Shown here piece by piece: positions 1-6,723 of a DNA stretch of 6,727 bases; within the stretch, counting starts at the first letter, position 1; every line of letters starts with the position of its first letter. The notes below the pieces were generated by a model. It was not told where the DNA came from. It did not search any database and worked only from the letters and a program-made list of their open reading frames with translations. This stretch comes from an uncultured Propionibacteriaceae bacterium (GTDB lineage Bacteria; Actinomycetota; Actinomycetes; Propionibacteriales; Propionibacteriaceae). The stretch is from the NCBI GenBank assembly GCA_945875065.1, contig CAMCJC010000146.1, positions 1-6,727 of the forward strand. The letters run 5' to 3'. The position numbers were made by a program, and so were the translations under genes.

Positions 1-530
1 CCGATCTGCCGCCAGACTCCGGGGTCGAACAACGAGATCGAATACGGAGTGCCGGCGAGCAGAATGCCCTCCAACGGCACCACGAGCACCATCATCGCGG
101 TTGTGCCGATCGCGCAGGTGAGCGCTGGCCACACCGTCTTGGCGACGACGAAACCGAACGGCCGTTGCAGCGCGGAATGGGTGGTGTAGATGAATCCAGA
201 GGACCACTCAGAGCACACGAAGAGGATCGCGACAACGCCGAGGAATACCTGGGCGAAGGGGAAGCCGAAGACCGCGACGTCCCTGACGAATTCTGGATCG
301 TCGAGCGGCTGGCCGCCCTGGTATGAGTTGGCGATGCTCATTGCCACTGCCGCAGCCATCCCGGCCATGGCGATGAGGCCGATCAGCAGGTTGAGAATAA
401 GGGTGCGGTTCCCGAAGAACACGTGCCGCTGCATGCGCAACGAGGCGAACGGGGTGAGGTGTGGAAGGGGCCGCCGCGTGCTTGGTCTCTGTGGGGCGGA
501 CGGTCCCTTGCTCGTGGAAATAGCGCTCAT
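1..530 (-). CDS. ABC-2 type permease subunit, LanE/LanG-like immunity partner (partial, 3' end cut)
   Basis: An open frame runs from the ATG at 530 to the window edge, giving 176 complete residues and no stop. The start fuses with the lanF stop (TAATG, one shared base), and GGAAGG (538-543) lies seven bases upstream. After a basic, Pro-rich cytoplasmic N-terminus (1-38) come hydrophobic stretches near residues 44-66, 87-106 and 125-152. Between the second and third lies SEWSSGFIYTT (107-117), which resembles the E-(Y/W)-x-x-G-T-I-R-x-T loop common in ABC-2 and BcrB/LanE/LanG permeases. It is expected to pair with the upstream ATPase to expel the peptide or protect lipid II in the producer. 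Whether it corresponds to LanE or LanG, and whether a second permease follows, cannot be told because the gene leaves the window at position 1. Confidence 0.88.
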   Translation of the reverse strand, partial: MSAISTSKGPSAPQRPSTRRPLPHLTPFASLRMQRHVFFGNRTLILNLLIGLIAMAGMAAAVAMSIANSYQGGQPLDDPEFVRDVAVFGFPFAQVFLGVVAILFVCSEWSSGFIYTTHSALQRPFGFVVAKTVWPALTCAIGTTAMMVLVVPLEGILLAGTPYSISLFDPGVWRQI

Positions 531-1420
531 TAGCTTGCCTTCCGTTCCTGTGACGTGGTGAATTGCAGATATGCGTCCTCCAGGGAGGTGCGCTTGGTGG
601 TGAGGAGGAGGGGAACGAAGGCTCCCTCGTGGAGGATTTGCCCCACTTGCCAGGCATCACAGCCGATGACCTCTATGGCCTCTTCGCTGAGCTGGGCTTG
701 CAGTCCGCGACGGCGGATCTCGCTCAGGAGCCGGGGGTTGTCGGTCGTGGACACAATGACCCTTGATGCCGTCTCGTGGATGTCCTGGAGCGAACCAGAC
801 CAGATGGTGTTCCCATGATTGACCATGGTGATCCTGTCGGCCGTCTCCTCAACCTCGGCCAACGAGTGGGAGGAGAGCAGGACCCCCCCACCTTCCGCAG
901 CGAAGTCGCGTAGCACCGTCCGCAGCCAGATGATCCCGTCGGGATCGAGGCCGTTCATTGGCTCGTCCATGATCAAGTACTGGGGATCACCAAGGAGCGC
1001 GAGAGCGATGCCGAGACGCTGCTTCATACCCAAGGAGAACGACCCGACTCGCCGCTTCAGGGCATGGCCCAATCCCACAGCCTCCAGAAGATCCTGTCCA
1101 CGACTCTCTGGGATCCGGTAGGCCGCGGACAGGGACCACATGGCGGCCACGGGGGTGAGTTCCTTCAGGACTCCTTGCCGATCAACGAGGGCACCGAAGA
1201 CGGTGAGCGGGGCGTCGAGGTCCCTCACGCGGCTTCCGTTGATCCTGCAGCTTCCGGCGTCGGGGTCCTCCATGCCGATGGCCATGCGGAGGGTGGTGGA
1301 CTTTCCGGCCCCATTGGGGCCGACAAACCCGACGATCTCCCCTGGACGGACGGTGAGGGAGACGTCCTTGACGGCCTGGAATCTGGCGTAGGCCTTCGAT
1401 ACATTCGCTATTTCAAGCAT
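530..1420 (-). CDS. lanF: ABC transporter ATPase, LanF/BcrA-type self-immunity
   Basis: This 296-aa stand-alone nucleotide-binding subunit probably powers removal of the mature peptide from the producer's membrane. It has Walker A GPNGAGKST (34-42), signature SLGMKQR (129-135, the SxGMKQR variant typical of BcrA/LanF/drug-export ATPases), Walker B YLIMDEP (148-154), D-loop GLDPDG (157-162) and His185. Where the Q-loop falls, GALVDRQG (76-83) resembles the GxLIExP pattern of lantibiotic immunity ATPases, whose Q-loop Gln is replaced by Glu; here Asp80 appears in that place, though the alignment is by eye. The start overlaps the lanT stop by 8 bp, with AGGAAG (1430-1435) nine bases upstream. 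The stop shares one base with the permease start. An export rather than immunity role cannot be excluded, but LanT already covers export. Confidence 0.9.
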   Translation of the reverse strand: MLEIANVSKAYARFQAVKDVSLTVRPGEIVGFVGPNGAGKSTTLRMAIGMEDPDAGSCRINGSRVRDLDAPLTVFGALVDRQGVLKELTPVAAMWSLSAAYRIPESRGQDLLEAVGLGHALKRRVGSFSLGMKQRLGIALALLGDPQYLIMDEPMNGLDPDGIIWLRTVLRDFAAEGGGVLLSSHSLAEVEETADRITMVNHGNTIWSGSLQDIHETASRVIVSTTDNPRLLSEIRRRGLQAQLSEEAIEVIGCDAWQVGQILHEGAFVPLLLTTKRTSLEDAYLQFTTSQERKAS

Positions 1421-3554
1421 AACAGTTCACTTCCTGCCCGGGGTGGGCGTTTCGGTGGGCGGTGTACATGCGGGCGAAGAGGCCGCCTCGGTTGAGGAGT
1501 TCGTCGTGGGTGCCCTGTTCTACGATCGCTCCGTTCTCCATGACCAGGATCTGATCCGCGCCAGTGACCGTCTCGAGTCGGTGCGTCACCGTCAGGGTGC
1601 TGCAGCCAATGGTGCTGAGGTTGCGGTGCACGACTGCCTCCGTCTCCTGATCCAGGGCCGACGTGGCCTCGTCCAGGATGAGGAGGCGTGGACGCCTCAG
1701 GAGCGCGCGGGCGATGGCGATGCGCTGGCGTTGGCCGCCGGAGAGGTTCTGCCCACCGTTCGTGAGGAATGTGTTGAGACCCATGGGCAGTCCCTGTTCG
1801 GCGAGGTCGAAGCATGCCTGATGGAGCGCCGCTGTCAGTTCGCCATCGCTGATGCCCTGCTTACCCCAAGTTAGGTTGTCGCGAAGCGTGGCGTTGCGCA
1901 AGGGGGCATCCTGAGGAACGTAGACGACCTTCTCGAAGAAGCTCTTCTTGCTCACCCCGGCCAGAGGGGTGTTGCCACTGCGGACGCTCCCCTCGGCGGG
2001 ACGATGGAGGCCGGACAGCATTCCGACGAGGGTGGATTTGCCGCTGCCGGTGGTGCCGACGACGGCGATGCGCTCGCCTTCGCCGCACCGGATGTTGACC
2101 TTCTTGAGGGCGTCGGGGGCGAAGCGGGAGAAGCGGAACGACACGTCCTCCGCCGTCAGGGGAAAGCGGAACTTGTCGCCCGAGTCGTCGGCGAAGACTT
2201 CGTCGGCTGGGCAGGAGAGGATGTCGTCGATGCGGCGCACGGTAGCGTTGGCCTCGCCGATCTCGATGGCCATGGACCCAAGGTTGCTGAGTTGGCCGAA
2301 GAAGACACCGGAGATCATCTGAAGCCCGACCGCAGCCGGGAAGGTCATCGCTCCGCCCATGGGGGAGATGGCGAGCACCAGCACCGCCAGTGGCCCGAAG
2401 TTCTGAATTGCGGAGACGGTGGCAGTCAGGGTCCCGGTTAGCAACGCTCTCGTGAGGCGGGCCCGAACCCCAGTTGCATTGTAGCCCGCCCACGCGGTGA
2501 AGGCATCGGACTCGGTCCCCAGGCTCTTGACCAACTTGATCGAGTTCAGCGAGTCCACGAGAATCGCGTTTGCGAGTGCTTCGGCAGAGTTGAGGTCTTC
2601 GGTCATCTTGTTGGTGGCGCGGCGGCTGGCCTCGAATGCGACCATGTAGGCGGCCAGGACGACGGCGACCAGGAGCCCGATGGCGGGGGTAGTTGCGAGC
2701 ATCCAAGAAAGGCTGACGAGCGCGATCGCCGCAGAGACCACGCCCCGGGCGAGCGTCGTCGACAGCGACTCCTCCAAACGGTTGATGATGCCGACACGAA
2801 ATAGCAGCTCACCCACTGGCCGAACTACGAAAAAGGAGTACGGGGCGTCGAGCAGCTTCCGGAGGACGGTTTCGCCAAGGCGCTTGCCAATGTCGGTGGT
2901 GCACACAGTGGCGATGGCCATGTTGAGGACCTGAACGACGAAGAAGCCGACGGCAATGGCACCCATCATCAGCAGCAGCGAGGACTGGGGAGCCGTCGCT
3001 GCATTCTGAAGGAGGGAGCTTGTGAGCCCCGGAAGCGCCAGGGTCGTGGCACCGACGACAACGGCTCCAATGAGGACGGCGGCGAGCAGGTAGGGCCGCC
3101 GCCAAGCGATTCCCAGTACGCTCCGCCACGGGGAGGGGTCGGGAGCCTCGCGGCGCGTGGCGGGGTTGGTCACGCTCAGGGCGAGTCCGGCGAAGTGCTC
3201 CGCGAACTCCTCGGCACCTACGACTCGGCGACCGGCGGCAGGATCCACGATGATGAATCTCCGCCCCCGAACCCCCTCAAGAACGACGTAGTGCGATGGT
3301 TCCCAGAGCAGGATCGCGGGTTTCGGCAGTAGCCGGGCGGTGTCAGCAGTCGCCCGGTAGACCTTGGCCGTGGCTCCCTGGGCCTCGAGGAGCTGCTTGA
3401 GTTGCGGGATGGTCAAGCCGTCTCGTCCCGGAGCGAACCTCTCGCGCATCCGGCTCAGCGAGAGGCGACTTCCGAGGGCTCGCAACGCCATGTGGGCGCA
3501 CGCGATTCCGCAGTCGGATTGGGTGACCTGATAGGAGGTCCTCACGCGAGCCAT
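1413..3554 (-). CDS. lanT: Lantibiotic peptidase-containing ABC exporter LanT (AMS/PCAT type)
   Basis: This 713-aa transporter should cut the leader off modified LanA after a double-glycine site and pump the product out. Residues 1-130 are a C39 cysteine protease domain: QSDCGIAC (12-19) with Gln12 and catalytic Cys15, His88 in SHYVVLEG, and Asp104 in VDPAAG. A six-helix membrane domain follows (hydrophobic stretches near 152-177, 192-215, 270-308 and 372-425). The C-terminal ATPase has Walker A GTTGSGKST (500-508), Q-loop Gln548, signature LSGGQ (604-608), Walker B LLILDEA (624-630) and His658. The protease triad is complete, unlike the degenerate C39-like domains of haemolysin exporters, so processing activity is expected. 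It overlaps lanM by 13 bp and the downstream ATPase gene by 8 bp (shared TTATGCTTGA region). The length is typical of the family. Confidence 0.97.
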   Translation of the reverse strand: MARVRTSYQVTQSDCGIACAHMALRALGSRLSLSRMRERFAPGRDGLTIPQLKQLLEAQGATAKVYRATADTARLLPKPAILLWEPSHYVVLEGVRGRRFIIVDPAAGRRVVGAEEFAEHFAGLALSVTNPATRREAPDPSPWRSVLGIAWRRPYLLAAVLIGAVVVGATTLALPGLTSSLLQNAATAPQSSLLLMMGAIAVGFFVVQVLNMAIATVCTTDIGKRLGETVLRKLLDAPYSFFVVRPVGELLFRVGIINRLEESLSTTLARGVVSAAIALVSLSWMLATTPAIGLLVAVVLAAYMVAFEASRRATNKMTEDLNSAEALANAILVDSLNSIKLVKSLGTESDAFTAWAGYNATGVRARLTRALLTGTLTATVSAIQNFGPLAVLVLAISPMGGAMTFPAAVGLQMISGVFFGQLSNLGSMAIEIGEANATVRRIDDILSCPADEVFADDSGDKFRFPLTAEDVSFRFSRFAPDALKKVNIRCGEGERIAVVGTTGSGKSTLVGMLSGLHRPAEGSVRSGNTPLAGVSKKSFFEKVVYVPQDAPLRNATLRDNLTWGKQGISDGELTAALHQACFDLAEQGLPMGLNTFLTNGGQNLSGGQRQRIAIARALLRRPRLLILDEATSALDQETEAVVHRNLSTIGCSTLTVTHRLETVTGADQILVMENGAIVEQGTHDELLNRGGLFARMYTAHRNAHPGQEVNCYA

Positions 3555-6472
3555 AGAGGGCTCCTTACAGCGGCATGGAGATCATCGAGAGACGCCCCGA
3601 AGAGCGCTGCCCCGGCTGTTCCAACCATGAGTGAGTGCGAGATGGAGTTCCTCGTCGGTTTATCGAGGGCCTGCGGCAGGGTATCCCTCAGGTAGCGCCG
3701 AGATGCCCGGACAACCTCCGCCGCCAACTGCTCGTCGTTCAGGATCGCTGCCGTGTGCCGGAGGATCCACAGGTTGCCCACGTCACCGTGGCACAACGAG
3801 ATGTTCCCGCCGAAGCAGTTGCGTTTCGTCGAATCGATGAGGAAGCGGATCGTGGACCCCAGGTCGTGGTCGTCGAAGCGGCCCGTCGAATAAACCTGCG
3901 CCAGGGCGAGGAGGACGCCCGGGGTTCCCGAACACCATCCCCGGCCCGCGAGAGCATGCTCGGACCCGATGGACCACAGTCCCGTTTCGGGCTGTTGAGA
4001 GCTCAGAAGCGAGTCGAGGGCGACTTCGGCCGCCGAGTCTACGTCCGGTGACTCCACGAGGGGAGCGGCGAGCGCCAGCGCCGCGGCGATGCCGGCCCAT
4101 CCGTGAGCGTAGCCGGTGAGCGTGATCTGTTCCCGGTGCGTAAGGACTCCTTCAGCCAGCCGTGCCGCAACTGCGGCCAGTGCGGTCATCGAGTCCGCTG
4201 TGTCGCCGACGGGATTGCCGACTAAGTGGGTGAGGAGGAGCGTCAGCCCTGCGTCCCCGGCCATGACATCCAGAGCCCTAGGCGCGCTCATGCAGAGCTG
4301 TCGCAGGAGTCGACGTGAGGTTGTGGCGAGCGAGTCATCCTGAATGCACTGCGCGTAGCAGTCTGCCGCCCACAGGGCGGACTCGGTGCCGCTGAGAGCC
4401 CCTCGGGAAAAGCGTGGGTCCAGCAGATCAGCGGACTGGAGCTTGCTGGTCAGCCCCCGGAAGAACTCATCGACCATGGTCTGTGATCCGCTCGTGCTGA
4501 CGGCGGCGGCGAGCGCCACTCCACTGGAGCCAGCGAAGGCGTCGAGGCTGAGCTCGCTGGGGTACCAGTACTGGTGCGCGGATTCGCTCAAGCGGGCTCC
4601 AAGCCACGTGGGGGCGAACTCGCCCTCGGTCCCCAGGAAGCCGAGCTGCAGGTCGTCCCAGCTTCGCCTCGGACTGGTTCTGGAACTCGTGGCGTGACTG
4701 CGGCCAGGGGCGTCGAATCGGAAGCCGGTGCCTTCGAGGTCCTCGCCGTAGTAGGGGGCGAACGATACCCGGATCATCCACTCACTGAGCTTGATGAAGT
4801 CATCATCGATGTCCCGCAAGGAGGCGATGGCCGAGTCGAGGGGACTCAGGGCCAGCGCGTTGGGAAGAACCACCTCGTGCTCCGAGATCAGGTCAGTGCC
4901 GGTGGCGGCCACCACGAAGGCGGGGGTGTCCCACTGTGCCAGCTGCTTCAGCTCAGAAGCGAGGAGCTCGGAAGGAACGTCGCTGCGGAAAACGCCGACC
5001 CGCGACAGTGCCGCCAGCAACAACTCGGGGTCGCTGAGGCACGCCGCGTTGCTGGCGAGCTCCAGCGCCTTCGCATACCGGATCGTGTCCGCCGTGACGC
5101 TGCGCACCGTGGTTTGGGCGAAAGTGCGGCGGATGAACGCGCTGAGAGCTGGGATGTCGCTGAGCGCAGCCTGGAGGGTGGTACGGAAGGATTCGCAGAC
5201 CGCGTCGACGAAATCGCAGCTCACCGTTTCCGTTGGCGCGGCCGACTCGGAACTCGTGAGGATCGTGGCCTCGATCCGCATGTCTGAGGTGAACGGGTCC
5301 CGAACGGTCAGACCACGCTCGGAACTGCCTCCAGGGCGGCGCTGTCCCAGGGCCCCCACGTCAACGAAGATTGGGTTGTGGCGGTGGGGCACGATCAACG
5401 GTGAGGGGAAGAACCCGGATGTCGTGACCAAGCGCCCGAGAGCGCGGGCCGATGGGGCGGGAGGATTGAAAGCGGGTTGCAGGGTGCTGGAGAAGAGGGT
5501 CTCTGTGTCAGTCAGGATCGGGATGCCATCTCGGAATCGGACATTCTCGAAATGAACGTCCGAAACGGCCAACAGTTGAATCGCGGCGGCAAAAGCCCCC
5601 AGGGCGGCGGGGTTCGAGAACCTGCTATCCGGGTCGTCCGGTATAAACTCGGCCCAGCCGTGATCGCCGCGGTCAATCGTCCTGCAGGCCTGCAAGGTCG
5701 AATTGTTGGTCAGGGAGCCAAGGTGACTGAGGAATCTGGCGAATGCGCGATCATTCGCTTGTGGCCGGGGCTTGTAGACCACCTTCGAGCCGTCGGAGAA
5801 GGCGAGAAGCGTCACGGACTTCCCGTGATGGGAATCGCCCTGGCTGAGTGAAATGTTGACCAACTTGGCGTCGTGTGAGATTCCCAACTCGGGCAGAGTG
5901 GAAAATTCTAAATCAAGGTGGTGGAGCAGTTGCTGAAGGAATCTCGTCCGCTGGCGAACGAGATTCCGTGCCAGGTGAACGGCGATGGGAAAGCGCTCTT
6001 GGAACAAGCGTAGGCCGTGCTTGGTGGCGAGGAAGGAGGAAAGTCTCGCGTATTCGTTCTCGCGGGACGTGATCTCTTCCTTGGGCAGCTGATGCTCGCC
6101 CGCGAGCTTGATCTGAGCGCGAAGTAGGATTCTTTGCAGCTGTGTGAGCGTAGTGCCGAGGACCGACTGCTGAATCTCGCGGGGATTGGGTAGGGGGGCA
6201 TGGTCGCGCAGTGTATCGAGAAGGGCGGCCACTTCCTCGTGGACGAGGGACACAGTTGCCTCGAAGAAGGGTGCGGGTTCGGGGTGGACGTTTGAGGCTA
6301 GGAGCTCACCCACCTGCTCGAGCAACGCCGAGGGGCAGCGTGTCACGGCGGCGGTCTCGGTGATTCGCGAGGTGAGATCGGCCAGTACTTCATGGGCGCG
6401 ATTGTGGGTGAGAAGTGCGTCGACCTCGGTCGAACTGAGTTCGGGAAAGGCGGCGTAAACTAATGGGTGCAT
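3542..6472 (-). CDS. lanM: Class II lanthionine synthetase LanM (dehydratase/cyclase)
   Basis: LanM phosphorylates and eliminates Ser/Thr in the LanA core, then adds Cys thiols to the resulting Dha/Dhb to make (methyl)lanthionine rings in the cytoplasm. The protein is 976 aa, normal for the family (roughly 900-1100). The N-terminal dehydratase (DUF4135 type) shows KVVYKPRP (230-237), SDVHFEN (304-310; Asp305, His307, Asn310) and TDTETLF (321-327; Asp322, Glu324), matching the kinase-like catalytic residues described for CylM. The C-terminal LanC-like cyclase, from about residue 640, has HGWAG (790-794), the zinc ligand Cys847 in GWCSGTPG, and Cys894-His895 in CHGD. All key residues are intact, so it should be active. 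It starts 87 bp after lanA, and its last 13 bp overlap lanT. Codon 4 is TTA, rare in GC-rich actinobacteria. A single LanM serving the single visible precursor fits a one-peptide system. Confidence 0.97.
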   Translation of the reverse strand: MHPLVYAAFPELSSTEVDALLTHNRAHEVLADLTSRITETAAVTRCPSALLEQVGELLASNVHPEPAPFFEATVSLVHEEVAALLDTLRDHAPLPNPREIQQSVLGTTLTQLQRILLRAQIKLAGEHQLPKEEITSRENEYARLSSFLATKHGLRLFQERFPIAVHLARNLVRQRTRFLQQLLHHLDLEFSTLPELGISHDAKLVNISLSQGDSHHGKSVTLLAFSDGSKVVYKPRPQANDRAFARFLSHLGSLTNNSTLQACRTIDRGDHGWAEFIPDDPDSRFSNPAALGAFAAAIQLLAVSDVHFENVRFRDGIPILTDTETLFSSTLQPAFNPPAPSARALGRLVTTSGFFPSPLIVPHRHNPIFVDVGALGQRRPGGSSERGLTVRDPFTSDMRIEATILTSSESAAPTETVSCDFVDAVCESFRTTLQAALSDIPALSAFIRRTFAQTTVRSVTADTIRYAKALELASNAACLSDPELLLAALSRVGVFRSDVPSELLASELKQLAQWDTPAFVVAATGTDLISEHEVVLPNALALSPLDSAIASLRDIDDDFIKLSEWMIRVSFAPYYGEDLEGTGFRFDAPGRSHATSSRTSPRRSWDDLQLGFLGTEGEFAPTWLGARLSESAHQYWYPSELSLDAFAGSSGVALAAAVSTSGSQTMVDEFFRGLTSKLQSADLLDPRFSRGALSGTESALWAADCYAQCIQDDSLATTSRRLLRQLCMSAPRALDVMAGDAGLTLLLTHLVGNPVGDTADSMTALAAVAARLAEGVLTHREQITLTGYAHGWAGIAAALALAAPLVESPDVDSAAEVALDSLLSSQQPETGLWSIGSEHALAGRGWCSGTPGVLLALAQVYSTGRFDDHDLGSTIRFLIDSTKRNCFGGNISLCHGDVGNLWILRHTAAILNDEQLAAEVVRASRRYLRDTLPQALDKPTRNSISHSLMVGTAGAALFGASLDDLHAAVRSPLWLA
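3561..3566 (-). promoter_or_regulatory. Ribosome binding site of lanT, inside lanM
   Basis: AAGGAG lies within the 3' end of lanM, six bases before the lanT ATG at 3554. It sets the lanT start and, with the 13-bp gene overlap, indicates translational coupling. Confidence 0.85.
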
Positions 6473-6479
6473 GGGCGAA

Positions 6480-6486
6480 CTCCTGC
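6480..6486 (-). promoter_or_regulatory. Ribosome binding site of lanM
   Basis: The minus strand reads GCAGGAG, then seven bases, then the ATG at 6472. This near-consensus site supports that start. It lies just outside the upstream hairpin, so the hairpin should not directly mask it. Confidence 0.8.
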
Positions 6487-6501
6487 GGTGTCAGTAATAG
6501 G

Positions 6502-6536
6502 CTGCGGGGGTGCGAGGTTGACTCTCACCCCCGCAG
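6502..6536 (-). promoter_or_regulatory. Intercistronic hairpin between lanA and lanM
   Basis: Bases 6502-6512 and 6526-6536 form a perfect 11-bp, mostly G-C inverted repeat (CTGCGGGGGTG and its complement). After one C/T mismatch a further 3 bp (6514-6516 with 6522-6524) closes a five-base loop. In the minus-strand RNA it begins 23 bases after the lanA stop and ends about 15 bases before the lanM Shine-Dalgarno. No U-run follows (CCUAUUACUG does), so it is not a standard intrinsic terminator. By analogy with other lantibiotic operons it may stabilise the lanA mRNA or attenuate read-through, raising precursor over enzyme. That role is inference; the fold itself is directly visible. Confidence 0.75.
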
Positions 6537-6559
6537 TTGAGATGGCGAGCTAGCGGTCA

Positions 6560-6718
6560 CTACCGGCCGCAGACGAAGCCCCAGCACTCCCACGACATCG
6601 TGCAAACGGCGCCGATGGTGCGGGTGCCGGGGACAGTCCACAGGCCGCCGGACTGATTATTCTCGGACTGCGAAAGCTCGTGTTCGTTGACTTCCTGCAG
6701 GAACTCCATGTCGGACAT
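6560..6718 (-). CDS. lanA: Class II lanthipeptide (lantibiotic) precursor peptide LanA
   Basis: This 52-codon gene encodes the precursor of a ribosomally made, ring-bearing antimicrobial peptide. Residues 1-25 form an acidic leader (six Asp/Glu, no Lys/Arg) with the segment FLQEVNEHEL (6-15), which resembles the LQEV-E-EL motif of lacticin 481-type leaders, and it ends in Gly24-Gly25. The predicted core is residues 26-52 (27 aa) and contains three Cys, four Thr, one Ser and three Trp. Its C-terminal half, CTMSWECWGFVCGR (39-52), carries the C-T-x-(S/T)-x-E-C lipid II-binding motif of mersacidin, actagardine and two-component alpha peptides. The ATG at 6718 is chosen because GGAG sits five bases upstream; the in-frame ATG at codon 4 is too far from it. 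The stop is TAG. It lies directly upstream of lanM on the same strand. The family and role are near certain. The exact rings and activity are inferred. Confidence 0.95.
   Translation of the reverse strand: MSDMEFLQEVNEHELSQSENNQSGGLWTVPGTRTIGAVCTMSWECWGFVCGR
6584..6604 (-). other. Lipid II-binding motif within the LanA core (CTMSWEC)
   Basis: This stretch encodes precursor residues 39-45, CTMSWEC. It fits the C-T-x-(S/T)-x-E-C consensus seen in mersacidin (CTLTSEC), actagardine (CTLTIEC) and lacticin 3147 A1 (CTLTHEC). In those peptides the Thr closes a ring on the second Cys and the enclosed Glu is needed for activity against lipid II. Here Thr40 to Cys45 would form that ring around Glu44. 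Met and Trp at the variable positions are bulky and differ from the family members named. Lipid II binding is inferred from the motif alone. Confidence 0.85.
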
Positions 6719-6723
6719 TTCTA

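Noticed and set aside
208..660. Minus-strand open frame of 150 codons spanning the lanF/permease junction
   Set aside because: It is a shifted frame across two well-supported genes, with an Arg/Pro/His-rich translation typical of off-frame reading of GC-rich DNA.
1413..3554. LanT as a non-proteolytic exporter with a degenerate C39-like domain
   Set aside because: Gln12, Cys15, His88 and Asp104 are all present in normal contexts, so an active protease is expected.
4574..5287. Long plus-strand open frame of 237 codons (and others at 4791-5555, 5477-5851 and 2004-2441)
   Set aside because: They lie antisense to lanM or lanT, whose catalytic motifs are intact, and their translations show no recognisable domain. 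GC-rich coding DNA commonly leaves such open antisense frames.
6502..6536. Intrinsic (rho-independent) terminator after lanA
   Set aside because: The stem is strong but no U-run follows on the minus strand, and lanM needs transcription through it unless it has its own promoter, for which I saw no convincing signal in the 87-bp gap.
6563..6571. C-terminal AviCys/AviMeCys as in mersacidin
   Set aside because: The last Cys is followed by Gly-Arg, so it is not C-terminal, and no LanD-type decarboxylase gene is in the window.
6563..6643. Lacticin 481-type ring pattern, suggested by the leader
   Set aside because: The lacticin 481 core has overlapping rings with a 14-residue span and a CC end. 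Here the Ser17-Cys25 span is 8 and there is no adjacent Cys pair; actagardine spacing fits better.
6560..6709. Alternative lanA start at the ATG of codon 4
   Set aside because: It would place GGAG 14 bases upstream instead of five; the first ATG has the proper spacing.
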